From assembly GCA_025356665.1 (NCBI GenBank), contig JANXRV010000123.1, positions 1 to 64,000 of the forward strand: DNA of 64,000 nt. The letters run 5' to 3'. Both the position numbers and the translations under genes were made by a program. Below, piece by piece: positions 35,273 through 44,269 of the stretch (positions are counted from its first letter, which is position 1; each line of letters begins with the position of its first letter). Under the pieces are notes generated by a model. It was not told where the DNA came from, searched no databases, and saw nothing but the letters and a program-made list of their open reading frames with translations. This DNA comes from CAITSH01 sp025356665. Lineage in GTDB: Bacteria; Pseudomonadota; Gammaproteobacteria; Burkholderiales; SG8-39.

Positions 35273-37633
35273 ATGACACGCCCTAACGATAGCAGCCTGA
35301 TCGGTCAGTCGATCGCCCGGCCCAAGGCCCGACAATTCACATCGGGCCGCGGCCGCTACACCGACGATGTGCGCGTTCCGGGCCTGTTGCACGCGGCCTT
35401 TTTGCGCAGCCCCCATGCGCATGCACGCATTGTTTCGATCGCGCTGGACCAGGCCCGTCTGTTGCCCGGGGTCAGCGCGGTGTACACGGCCGATGAGATT
35501 CTCTCCGTCTGCAAGCCCTGGACTACGACCTTCAAACTGATACCGGGTCACCGCTCCCCGCCCCAACCGGCGCTGGCTCAGGAAAGGGCGCTCTGGCAGG
35601 GACAACCGGTTGCGCTGGTTATCGCCGCATCGCGCGCAATCGCCGAGGACGCGGTCGCCTTGATCGAGGTCGAATGGGAAAGCTATCCGGCGCTCACGAG
35701 CGCCGCCGACGCGCTCGCCGAGGGCGCGGCAGTGCTGCACCCCGAACTGGGGTCCAATCTGCTCTTCGAGCACCGGATCCGCAGCGCAGACGCGCAGACG
35801 GCCTTTGACAAGGCTGACCATGTGGTGCGTCGTCAACTGCGTTTCCCGCGCCACACCGGCGTTCCGCTTGAGGGTCGCGCGATCCTGGCTGAATTCGACC
35901 CGACACAAGAAACCCTCACGGTCCACGCATCGACGCAGATTCCCCACCAGCTGCGTGCCATCCTTGCGGCGCAACTTGGCTTGGGAGAGCACCGCGTGCG
36001 CGTTCTGGTCCCCGACGTCGGCGGCGGTTTCGGTATCAAACTTCACACCTACGATGACGAGATGGCGGTTTGCGCCGCCGCCGTGCTGCTTGGCAGGCCG
36101 GTTAAATTTATCTGCGACCGCCTCGAAGCGTTCGCGAGCGACAACCATGCCCGGGGGCATCAGGTCAGCGCGGCGATCGCCTGCGATGAGCAGGGCATCA
36201 TCCGCGGCTTTTCCACCGACGACGTCATGGAAGCCGGCGCTTTTTCCGCCTATCCGCGCACCAGCGTACTCGAGGGACTTCACGCCATCACGATGGTCGG
36301 CGCGCCCTATGCCGCGCCTTCACTGGACGCCCATCTTCGCATTGCCTTCCAAAACAAGCCCCATGTCGGATCTTACCGGGGCGTCGGGCAACCGATAGGC
36401 TGCGCGGTTACCGAGATGCTGGTGGATGCCGCTGCGCGAAAACTCCAAATCGATCCGGCCGAATTCAGGCGGCGCAACTATCGCAACGCAGCGGTCTGCG
36501 GAAACATCTCTGCAGGCGGCGTTGACATGGGTGGCGAGCTGACGTTTATCGCCTGCCACGACCGGCTGCTGGAGATGATGAACTACCCGCAATTGCGCAC
36601 CGAACAGGCGGAGGCAAGGCGGATGGGGCGCCACCTTGGCATCGGCTTCGCGTGCTTTGTCGAGGCCTCGGCAACCGGGCCGATGTTTTACGGCAACGCC
36701 GGCATAGCGATAGCAGCCAGCGACGGCTGCAGCGTCCGGCTGGAGCCAACGGGCTCTGTCACCTGCATCACCAGTTCGCAGTTTCAGGGCCAGGGCCTTG
36801 AGGTCGGCCTCGCACAACTTGCTGCGCAAACGCTTGGCGTACCGTTCGATTCGGTCAGCATCGTGCACGGGGACACCGCAGTCACGCCGATGGGTGGCGG
36901 CACTTACGCTTCGCGCGGCCTTGCCATCGGCGGAGAGGCCGCGCTGCTCGCAGCGCGAGGATTGCGCGAACGCATTCTTGCTGCGGCGGCAAGCATGCTC
37001 GAGTCGTCGGTGGGGGATCTGGAGCTGATCGACAGTCAGGTGCGCATACGCGGCACCGACCGTGCGCTCACGCTCGCCGAGATCGGCTTCACAATGCATT
37101 ACCGGCAGCATCTGATGCCCCCTGATGTTCCGACCGATCCCATGGTCACCGCGCACTACGCCTCGAAACGCCCCTACCTCGTGGCCAACGGCATTCAGGC
37201 AAGCCTTGTCGAGATTGATCCGGAATCGGGGTTTGTGCGCCTTCTTCGCCATTGGGTTGTCGAGGATTGCGGGCGTGTCGTCAACCCGATGCTGGTTGAC
37301 GAACAGATTCGCGGCGCCGTCGTCCAGGGCATAGGTGCGGCGCTGTTTGAGGAGTGCCTCTATGACGAGCAGGGCCAGCTGCTGTCGGCCACGATGGCCG
37401 ATTACCTCGTACCGATGGCCGCAGACATGCCGGATATCGAAATCGGCCATATTGAGACGCCAGTCCCGGACACCTTGCTTGGCGGTAAGGGTGTGGGTGA
37501 GTCCGGTATTGTCGGGGCCGCTGTGGCGGTGGCAAATGCCGTCAATGACGCTCTGGCGCCCCTCGGGGCGGAAATAAGCGACTTGCCGATCACACCTGAA
37601 CGCATGTTGCGTGCCCTCGGCCGGGTGCCGTAA
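35273..37633 (+). CDS. Mo-hydroxylase large subunit, orphan
   Basis: A 786-residue molybdopterin-binding subunit of the xanthine dehydrogenase family, with GGGFGIK near residue 250, SYRGVGQP near 366 and the catalytic Glu in GKGVGESG near 742. It is related to but clearly distinct from the protein at 17130. No FAD or 2Fe-2S subunit gene is adjacent, so it must borrow partners or act with electron carriers encoded elsewhere. It probably hydroxylates an aromatic or heterocyclic acid. Confidence 0.9.
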   Translation: MTRPNDSSLIGQSIARPKARQFTSGRGRYTDDVRVPGLLHAAFLRSPHAHARIVSIALDQARLLPGVSAVYTADEILSVCKPWTTTFKLIPGHRSPPQPALAQERALWQGQPVALVIAASRAIAEDAVALIEVEWESYPALTSAADALAEGAAVLHPELGSNLLFEHRIRSADAQTAFDKADHVVRRQLRFPRHTGVPLEGRAILAEFDPTQETLTVHASTQIPHQLRAILAAQLGLGEHRVRVLVPDVGGGFGIKLHTYDDEMAVCAAAVLLGRPVKFICDRLEAFASDNHARGHQVSAAIACDEQGIIRGFSTDDVMEAGAFSAYPRTSVLEGLHAITMVGAPYAAPSLDAHLRIAFQNKPHVGSYRGVGQPIGCAVTEMLVDAAARKLQIDPAEFRRRNYRNAAVCGNISAGGVDMGGELTFIACHDRLLEMMNYPQLRTEQAEARRMGRHLGIGFACFVEASATGPMFYGNAGIAIAASDGCSVRLEPTGSVTCITSSQFQGQGLEVGLAQLAAQTLGVPFDSVSIVHGDTAVTPMGGGTYASRGLAIGGEAALLAARGLRERILAAAASMLESSVGDLELIDSQVRIRGTDRALTLAEIGFTMHYRQHLMPPDVPTDPMVTAHYASKRPYLVANGIQASLVEIDPESGFVRLLRHWVVEDCGRVVNPMLVDEQIRGAVVQGIGAALFEECLYDEQGQLLSATMADYLVPMAADMPDIEIGHIETPVPDTLLGGKGVGESGIVGAAVAVANAVNDALAPLGAEISDLPITPERMLRALGRVP

Positions 37634-37699
37634 AGGTTCCAATGCAAGTTTCAGCTTGACCACCGGCGCCGGTAAGCGGCGTGCGATACGCTTGTGTGC

Positions 37700-37733
37700 G
37701 ACTTTTTCTGACCCGCGTGACTTTTTCTGACCC
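37700..37733. repeat. 15-bp direct repeat
   Basis: GACTTTTTCTGACCC occurs at 37700-37714 and 37719-37733. It lies in the 253-base gap before the molybdopterin oxidoreductase gene, in its probable promoter region. Confidence 0.7.
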
Positions 37734-37886
37734 TATTGCCTCGCCAACGCGCTTGCCGTGCCAGTGCGAGCCTGCCCCGGTTTGTCAAAGACGAGTTCGA
37801 GGCCGTTCTGCGCCAGTCTTTGCCAGGGCTCCGGCGAGGGGCGGCAAAAAGGCGGGCCGGAGCGGGCGGTAGTAGAATCGGTCGCC

Positions 37887-39977
37887 ATGAACGCGCGCAT
37901 CCCGATTATCGACCGCAAAGTAGTGCGCGGTGCCTGTCCGCACGACTGCCCCGACACCTGCGCGCTCGCCGTGACGGTGGAAAACGGCATCGCCATCAAG
38001 GTCGAGGGCGGGGACATGCCCTTCACCGCCGGCACGCTTTGCACCAAGGTGGCGAAATACCTTGAGCGCACCTATTCGCCCGACCGCGTCACGCACCCGA
38101 TGCGGCGCATCGGCGGCAAGGGTCCGGGTCGGGGCGGCTGGGAGCGCATCAGCTGGGAGGAGGCCCTCGCCATCATCGTGACACGGTTCAAGGCGGTCTG
38201 CGCCGAGGATCCGCAGGGCGTGCTGCCCCTTGATTACGCCGGCACCATGGGCCAGGTGCAATGGCATTCCATGGGCAGGCGCCTGTTCAGCCGCATGGGC
38301 GCCTCGTTGCTGGACCGCACCTTTTGTTCCTCCGCGGGGAAGGCCGGTTTCAAGATTTCACTCGGTGCTACGGTGGGCATGGATCCGGAGCGTTTCGAGG
38401 ATTCCAGGCTGATTATCATCTGGGGTTCCAATCCCATCGTCTCCAACCTGCACTTGTGGACGCGCATCCAGGAAGCCAAGCGCCGCGGCGCCAAGCTCAT
38501 CGCCATCGATCCGTATCGCAGCCTTAGCGCCGAGAAATGCCACCAGCATCTCGCGCCGCTGCCAGGCACCGATGGTGCGCTCGCCCTGGGCTTGATGCAC
38601 GTCATCATCGGCGAGGGACTGCACGACCGCGACTATGTCGCCAGTCATACGCTGGGGTTTGAGCCCTTGGCGGAACGGGTCAAGGCATTCACGCCGGACA
38701 GGGTTGCCGCCATCACCGGCCTTGCGGCGCAGGACATCATTGCCCTTGCGCGCGAGTATGCCGCGACCAAGACCGCGGCCATACGGCTCAATTACGGCAT
38801 GCAGCGGCACTCGGGCGGCGGCATGGCTGCGCGTAACATCGCCTGCCTGCCCGCTCTCACCGGGGCCTGGCGTGAGGCGGCTGGAGGCGTCACCATCGGC
38901 ACCGGCGGTTTTTTTGGCATCAACGAGGCGGCGGTGCAGCGCCCCGATTTGCTCCAGTTGTCGGCGCAGCCCAAGCCGCGCACCATCAACATGAGCGCGG
39001 TGGGCAACGCGCTGCTCGCGGCCGATCCGCCGGTGCGCGCTACCTACGTTTACAACACGAACCCGGTTGCGGTCGCGCCCGATTCGAGCAAGGTCATCGC
39101 CGGGTTTTCGCGCGCCGACTTGTTTACGGTCGTGCATGACGTGTTCATCACCGACACCGCCGAGTACGCCGATATCTTTCTGCCGGCGACGACGCAACTC
39201 GAGCACTACGATGTGCACACCGCCTACGGCCATCTTTACGTCACCGCCAATAACCCGGCGATCGCGCCGGTGGGTGAATCGCTGCCCAACTCCGAGGTGT
39301 TCCGGCGCATCGCCGCGGGCATGGGCTATACCGAAGCGTGCTTTCGCGATTCGGACGAGGATATTTGCCGGCAGGCGCTCGATTCGAACAATCCGCGCAT
39401 GCAGGGAATAACGTGGGACAAGCTAAAAGAGGCGGGCTGGATACGCTTGAACGTGCCGGTGATATTCGCGCCCTTTGCGCAAGGCAATTTCCCCACGCCC
39501 TCGGGCAAATGCGAGTTCTACAGCGAGACGGCAAAACAGCAGGGCCTAGACCCGCTGCCGGCGTGGACGCCGCCGCGCGAATCGGTCGGCTCCAATCCGG
39601 AACTGGCGAAGCGCTTTCCGCTCGCGATGATCTCGCCGCCCAACCGTCATTTTCTTAATTCAACTTTTGCCAACCTGCCTTTCGCGCTGGCCGAGGCGAA
39701 AGAGCCGATGCTCGACATCCATCCGGAGGACGCTTTTGAGCGCGATATCGTTGATGGCGCAATGTTGCGCATCCACAACGACCGCGGTTCCTTTCAGGCG
39801 CGCGCCCGCGTCAGCGACAAGGCCCGCCGCGGCGTGGTCATCGCACTTTCGGTGTGGTGGAGAAAACTCACGCCGGACGGAAAAAATGCCAACGAGGTGA
39901 CCTCACAGGCCACCGCCGATATGGGCGGCGCGGCGACCTTTTACGATTGCCTTGTTGAAGTGGAGTGCGCGGCATGA
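37887..39977 (+). CDS. Molybdopterin oxidoreductase (DMSO-reductase superfamily)
   Basis: A 696-residue bis-MGD-type oxidoreductase. The N-terminal iron-sulfur motif is CPHDCPDTC with a fourth Cys in TLCTK; then come FCSSAGKAG, IIWGSNPIVSN (cofactor binding) and TPSGKCEFYSE at the start of the C-terminal dinucleotide-binding domain. No signal peptide is visible, so it is cytoplasmic. Relatives include uncharacterised anaerobic dehydrogenases. ATG at 37887 is preferred over the longer frame from 37758. Substrate unknown. Confidence 0.88.
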   Translation: MNARIPIIDRKVVRGACPHDCPDTCALAVTVENGIAIKVEGGDMPFTAGTLCTKVAKYLERTYSPDRVTHPMRRIGGKGPGRGGWERISWEEALAIIVTRFKAVCAEDPQGVLPLDYAGTMGQVQWHSMGRRLFSRMGASLLDRTFCSSAGKAGFKISLGATVGMDPERFEDSRLIIIWGSNPIVSNLHLWTRIQEAKRRGAKLIAIDPYRSLSAEKCHQHLAPLPGTDGALALGLMHVIIGEGLHDRDYVASHTLGFEPLAERVKAFTPDRVAAITGLAAQDIIALAREYAATKTAAIRLNYGMQRHSGGGMAARNIACLPALTGAWREAAGGVTIGTGGFFGINEAAVQRPDLLQLSAQPKPRTINMSAVGNALLAADPPVRATYVYNTNPVAVAPDSSKVIAGFSRADLFTVVHDVFITDTAEYADIFLPATTQLEHYDVHTAYGHLYVTANNPAIAPVGESLPNSEVFRRIAAGMGYTEACFRDSDEDICRQALDSNNPRMQGITWDKLKEAGWIRLNVPVIFAPFAQGNFPTPSGKCEFYSETAKQQGLDPLPAWTPPRESVGSNPELAKRFPLAMISPPNRHFLNSTFANLPFALAEAKEPMLDIHPEDAFERDIVDGAMLRIHNDRGSFQARARVSDKARRGVVIALSVWWRKLTPDGKNANEVTSQATADMGGAATFYDCLVEVECAA

Positions 39978-40336
39978 AGGCCCGCGTCAGCGCGCTTGCA
40001 CGCACCGGGGCGCGCGCCGGTACGCAATTTGGCGGCAGGGTCCATGCTTTTGCGCGCCGCAGCCTCGATGGCGAGGCGCATTTGTGGAAGGTATGGTGGC
40101 TGGGGGGTATCCCGGTTGCGCTGTCCGCCAGCGCCATCACCGTTGCGGCGGAACTGGCGCGCGACCAAACCCATCACGGCACCGGTGCGCTGCTCGATAC
40201 GGTGAAACTGCTGATTTACCTCTTCTGGTTTTGCGCCGCCTGGCGCTGCGCGCGCAATGTCGAGCGTCCGCTGTGGACGCCGGTCGGCCAGCTTGCCATC
40301 GCCACCAGCCTCGTCTTGACCGCCATTACCTTCTAA
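39974..40336 (+). CDS. Hypothetical small membrane protein
   Basis: A 120-residue protein with a basic N-terminus and two to three hydrophobic segments (VWWLGGIPVALSASAITVAAEL, LLIYLFWFCAAW, LAIATSLVLTAITF). Its ATG overlaps the stop of the molybdopterin oxidoreductase by 4 bases, so it may anchor or assist that enzyme. No family recognised. Confidence 0.6.
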   Translation: MKARVSALARTGARAGTQFGGRVHAFARRSLDGEAHLWKVWWLGGIPVALSASAITVAAELARDQTHHGTGALLDTVKLLIYLFWFCAAWRCARNVERPLWTPVGQLAIATSLVLTAITF

Positions 40337-40527
40337 AGCGGACGGCGCGAGCTTTGCGCTGCGCGCTTTGATCCAAATCACCGTGGCAAGATGTACGACG
40401 ACTGCTGTTTTCTTCAGGTTTGACAGCAGCGGCGCAAGAACCTATTGTGGGGTGCGCAGTCACCCAGTCAACATAAAAGGCATAAGCCAAATACATCAGA
40501 CTGCCGTCCGTCACCATAGGAGGAGAC

Positions 40528-41547
40528 ATGAGTAAATCCACGTTTGCAAATGGCTTTCGTGCGGCCGTCGCCGCACTGGCCATCGCCGCACTGGCCATCG
40601 CCGCGTTCAGCCTGCCCGCAACAGCGCAACAAGTCATCACACTTCATGGCGCAGTGCAGTTTGCCGATGACCACGCCTTCAACCGGTCGCTGCTCAAGTT
40701 CGAGGAACTGGTGAAGAAGTACTACGGCAAGCCGATCAACTTCGTGCTCCATCGCAACAGTGAACTGGGCCTGGAAAAGGATTACGTCGCCTACATGAAC
40801 CAGGGCATTTCGGTGGACTACGCCATCGCGTCCCCGGCGCACATGTCGACTTTCTCCAAGGCGGCGCCCTTTATCGACGCGCCTTTCCTGTTCCGCGATC
40901 TGAACCACTGGAACAAGGTGCTGGACCTTGACCTGCTCAAGCCTATCGCCGAAGAGATCGCGCAAAAGGCCGACGTGATGCTGATCGGCTACGCCGGTGG
41001 CGGCACGCGCAATATTTTCTCCAACAAGCCGGCCAAGAATCTCGCCGAGCTGAAGGGCCTCAAGGTGCGCGTGCAGGGTGCGCCGATCTGGAGCAAGACC
41101 TTCGGCGCCATCGGCATGTCGCCGACGGTGATCGCCTACAACGAAATCTACAACGCCATCCAGAACGGCGTCATCAACGCCGGCGAGAACGAGGCGGCGG
41201 GCGTGGAGGCGATGAAGTTTTTCGAGGTTGGCTCCAATTTGCTGATGACGCAGCACGCCATCACCATCCGGCCTATCTGTTTTTCCGGCAAGACCTTCAA
41301 TAAGCTGTCGCCGGACCTGCAGGCCGCCATCATCCGGGCGGGCAAGGAGGCGGGCACCTACGGCCGCCAGGTCGAGGCCGGCGAGGACACCGCCAAGCTC
41401 GTCGCGCTGGAGAAGGCCGGCAAGCTGAAGCGCGTCCCCTTCACCCAGCGCGCGGAAATGCAAAAAATCGTCGACCCGATCATGGCCGCCTACGCCAAGG
41501 AAATCGGCGCCGACGCGATCCACGCCAAGATTCTCGCCGTCAAGTAG
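40528..41547 (+). CDS. dctP: TRAP transporter substrate-binding protein DctP
   Basis: A 339-residue periplasmic receptor with signal peptide (AIAAFSLPATAQ). The motif GLKVRVQGAPIWSKTFGAIG contains the conserved Arg that binds the substrate carboxylate, followed by the typical AYNEIYNAIQNGVINAGEN. It captures an organic acid for the adjacent permeases. GGAGGAG precedes the ATG. A short leader repeat (CTGGCCATCGCCGCA twice) encodes part of the signal peptide. A hairpin follows the stop. Confidence 0.92.
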   Translation: MSKSTFANGFRAAVAALAIAALAIAAFSLPATAQQVITLHGAVQFADDHAFNRSLLKFEELVKKYYGKPINFVLHRNSELGLEKDYVAYMNQGISVDYAIASPAHMSTFSKAAPFIDAPFLFRDLNHWNKVLDLDLLKPIAEEIAQKADVMLIGYAGGGTRNIFSNKPAKNLAELKGLKVRVQGAPIWSKTFGAIGMSPTVIAYNEIYNAIQNGVINAGENEAAGVEAMKFFEVGSNLLMTQHAITIRPICFSGKTFNKLSPDLQAAIIRAGKEAGTYGRQVEAGEDTAKLVALEKAGKLKRVPFTQRAEMQKIVDPIMAAYAKEIGADAIHAKILAVK

Positions 41548-41589
41548 TCCCTCTGAGCTTCGATCGCTGACTTTTGATTGTTTATATTT

Positions 41590-41618
41590 GCGCCTCTTCG
41601 GGTTTCCCGGAGGGGCGC
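41590..41618 (+). promoter_or_regulatory. Hairpin between dctP and dctQ
   Basis: A 13-bp stem with two G-U pairs (GCGCCTCTTCGGG / CCCGGAGGGGCGC) and a TTT loop, 43 bases past the dctP stop. It parallels the hairpin after the livK-like gene and may favour receptor over permease synthesis. Confidence 0.6.
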
Positions 41619-41638
41619 AAGGTTTGTTCGGGCCTCGC

Positions 41639-42166
41639 ATGAAAAACATACTCGATTGGTATCACCGACTGCTCACCTGGTTGCTGGTCGGCACGGTGGC
41701 GATTCTCATCATTCCGGTGACGCTGCAAATCATTTCGCGCTACACCGCGCTGATCCCCTCGTGGATCTGGACCGAGGAGTTGTCGCGCTTCATGTTCATC
41801 TGGATGGTGATGATTGGCGCGATGATAGGCGTGCGCGAGGGCTCCCATTTTGACGTCGACGTCTGGCCCGAGCTTGGTGCGCGCGGCGCGGCGCGGCTGC
41901 GCATCGTCTCGCATCTGTTCGTGCTGGTCTTTGCGCTGGTGTTTGTCTGGTGGGGCATACAGTTCGTGCGCTTTGGCTGGAACCAGGAGTCGGAACTGGC
42001 CGAGTTGCCGATGATTTATATTTTTCTCGCCTGGCCGGTAGCCGGGTTCACCTGGGTGTTGTTCCTCGGCGAGATCTTTGTCGCCGATATCCGCACCCTG
42101 CTCGCGGCCGATGGTAAAACCGCGGCCGCGCCCGAAGCGCGGCACGACCTGAAAGGCCATCAATGA
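41639..42166 (+). CDS. dctQ: TRAP transporter small permease DctQ
   Basis: A 175-residue protein with four membrane helices; SRYTALIPSWIWTEELSRFMFIW and GVREGSHFDVDV are DctQ signatures. It joins DctM to form the sodium-driven importer. ATG at 41639 is used. It overlaps dctM by 4 bases. Confidence 0.9.
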   Translation: MKNILDWYHRLLTWLLVGTVAILIIPVTLQIISRYTALIPSWIWTEELSRFMFIWMVMIGAMIGVREGSHFDVDVWPELGARGAARLRIVSHLFVLVFALVFVWWGIQFVRFGWNQESELAELPMIYIFLAWPVAGFTWVLFLGEIFVADIRTLLAADGKTAAAPEARHDLKGHQ

Positions 42167-43482
42167 CCCAGGCCGCCCTGACGCCCGGATTGGCGGCGCT
42201 GCTGCTGTTCGGCACTTTTTTCGCCTTGCTGGTGGCGCGCGTGCCGGTGGCCTTTGCGCTTGGCCTCGCCTGCCTGCCCTCGCTGATTTTCGAGCCGCGC
42301 CTGTCGCCCATGGTTTTGTTCAACGAGACCTTCAAGGCCTACAACTCCTTCATCCTGTTGTCGGTGCCGTTTTTCCTGCTCACCGCCAACCTGATGGGCA
42401 TAGGCGGCATCACCGACCGGCTGGTCAAGTTGTCGCGCACCATGGTGGGCAGCATGCCCGGCGCACTGGCGCAGATCAACGTCGTGCTGTCGGTGTTTTT
42501 TGCCGGCATCTCGGGTTCGTCCACGGCCGACGCGGCGAGCCAGAGCAAGATTTTCATCGACGCGCAGACCAAGGAGGGCTATGACTTGTCTTTTTCCATC
42601 GCCATCACCGCAGTGTCGGCGGTGCTGGCGGTAATCATTCCGCCCTCCATCCTGATGGTGGTGTGGGGCGGTGTGATCTCCACCTCGATAGGCGCCCTGT
42701 ACCTGGCCGGCATCGTCCCCGGCCTGCTCATCGCCGGGGCGCAAATGGCCACGGTGCACGTCTACGCGGTGCGGCGCAAATACCCGGTGTATCCGCGCGC
42801 CACGACGAAGGAGTTTTTCACCTCCATGCTCGAATCGGTGCCGGCATTGATGACGCCTTTCATCATCGTCGGTGGCATCCTGCTGGGCTGGTTTACGCCG
42901 ACCGAGTCGGCGGCGGTGGCGGTGATTTACGCGCTGGTGCTGTCGATGTTCGTCTACCGCGAAATGGACAGGAAGCGTCTTTACACCGCGCTCTCAGAGA
43001 CGGGCAAGCTCTCGGCCATTGCGCTGTTTTGCGTCGGCACCGCCTCGGCCTTTGGCTGGCTGCTGGCCTACTACCAGATTCCGCAGGCACTGCTCGCCAA
43101 TGTCACGACCTGGGGGCTGGGCATCATAGGCGTGGGCATGTTCATCGCGTTCGCCTTCCTGGTGGTCGGCTGCTTTCTTGACGCCATCCCGGCCATCATC
43201 ATTGTCGGCACCACGCTGCAGCCGCTGGCTGCATCGGTGAACATGCACCCGGTGCAGTTCGCCATCATCGGCATCGTCGCACTCGCATTTGGCCTCGTAA
43301 CGCCGCCCTACGGCCTGTGCCTGATGATCGCCTGCGCGGTGGCCAAGGTGCGCCTGCGTTACGCGCTCAAGGACACCATGATCATGCTGGTGCCCATGCT
43401 GCTGGTACTGATTGCGCTGATCATCTGGCCCGAGGTCTCGTTGTTCCTGCCGCGGCTGATTTCACCCGAACTGCTGAAGTGA
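42163..43482 (+). CDS. dctM: TRAP transporter large permease DctM
   Basis: A 439-residue permease with about twelve helices. FFAGISGSSTADAASQSKIF, the IIPPSILMVVWG segment and TPTESAAVAVIYAL are standard DctM motifs. It carries the substrate delivered by DctP across the inner membrane. It is followed after 7 bases by a dehydrogenase gene, linking uptake to catabolism. Confidence 0.93.
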   Translation: MTQAALTPGLAALLLFGTFFALLVARVPVAFALGLACLPSLIFEPRLSPMVLFNETFKAYNSFILLSVPFFLLTANLMGIGGITDRLVKLSRTMVGSMPGALAQINVVLSVFFAGISGSSTADAASQSKIFIDAQTKEGYDLSFSIAITAVSAVLAVIIPPSILMVVWGGVISTSIGALYLAGIVPGLLIAGAQMATVHVYAVRRKYPVYPRATTKEFFTSMLESVPALMTPFIIVGGILLGWFTPTESAAVAVIYALVLSMFVYREMDRKRLYTALSETGKLSAIALFCVGTASAFGWLLAYYQIPQALLANVTTWGLGIIGVGMFIAFAFLVVGCFLDAIPAIIIVGTTLQPLAASVNMHPVQFAIIGIVALAFGLVTPPYGLCLMIACAVAKVRLRYALKDTMIMLVPMLLVLIALIIWPEVSLFLPRLISPELLK

Positions 43483-43489
43483 CCCGGCA

Positions 43490-44257
43490 ATGAACACCAC
43501 CGACCGCTTCAGTCTGCGAGGCAAATACGCCCTGGTCATTGGTGGCACCAGCGGCATAGGCAAGGCCATCGCGCGTGGCTACCTCGAGTCGGGTGCGCGC
43601 GTCATCATCGCCGGGCGCAATGCCGACAAACTGGCCGGGGCGCTGGCCGAACTGCAAGGGCTGGGCGCGGTGTTCGGCTACACCGCCGATGTCAGCGACG
43701 AAGCCGGCTTGCGCGGCCTGGTGGGTATCACGCTCGCGCACCACGGCCGCATCGACGTGCTGGTCAATTGCCAGGGCATTACCCTGCTCAAGCCAGCCGA
43801 GGATTTCACACCGGCCGACTGGGACAGCATCATCAACACCGACCTGAAAAGCGTGTTTTTCGCCTGCACCGAGGTCGGCCGCCACATGCTCGGGCGCGGG
43901 CAGGGCGCCATCATCAATATCGCCTCGCTCGCTTCGCACCGCGGTTGGCCGCGCAGCGCGCTGTACGCCATCGCCAAGACCGGCGTGCTCAGTCTGACGC
44001 AGACCCTCGCCGCCGAGTGGGCCGGGCGGGGCGTGCGCGTCAACGCCATATCGCCGGGATTTTTCATGACTGAACTCAATCGCGACAAGATGTCGGCCGA
44101 GCGCAAGGCGCTTGCCCTTGCGCGCACGCCGGCGGGGCGTTTTGGCGAAGTCGACGAGCTGGTTGGCGCGGCGATTTACCTCGCCTCTGGCGCTGCGGGC
44201 TTTGTCAGCGGCGAGAGCATCGCCGTGGACGGCGGCTTTCTAGCCACCGGACTTTAA
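43490..44257 (+). CDS. Short-chain dehydrogenase/reductase (copy 1)
   Basis: A 255-residue classical SDR with the cofactor motif GGTSGIG (residues 18-24), the NAG-like CQG at the start of strand 4, and catalytic Tyr-x3-Lys in YAIAK near residue 160. It oxidises or reduces a hydroxyl/keto group with NAD(P). It lies directly after the TRAP genes and 12 bases before a TauD-type dioxygenase gene; the same SDR-TauD pair recurs at 46505-48188. Confidence 0.92.
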   Translation: MNTTDRFSLRGKYALVIGGTSGIGKAIARGYLESGARVIIAGRNADKLAGALAELQGLGAVFGYTADVSDEAGLRGLVGITLAHHGRIDVLVNCQGITLLKPAEDFTPADWDSIINTDLKSVFFACTEVGRHMLGRGQGAIINIASLASHRGWPRSALYAIAKTGVLSLTQTLAAEWAGRGVRVNAISPGFFMTELNRDKMSAERKALALARTPAGRFGEVDELVGAAIYLASGAAGFVSGESIAVDGGFLATGL

Positions 44258-44269
44258 TACGGAGGGCGC

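Noticed and set aside
35087..37663. Long minus-strand frames opposite the second Mo-hydroxylase gene
   Set aside because: GC-driven shadow frames; the plus-strand protein is unambiguous.
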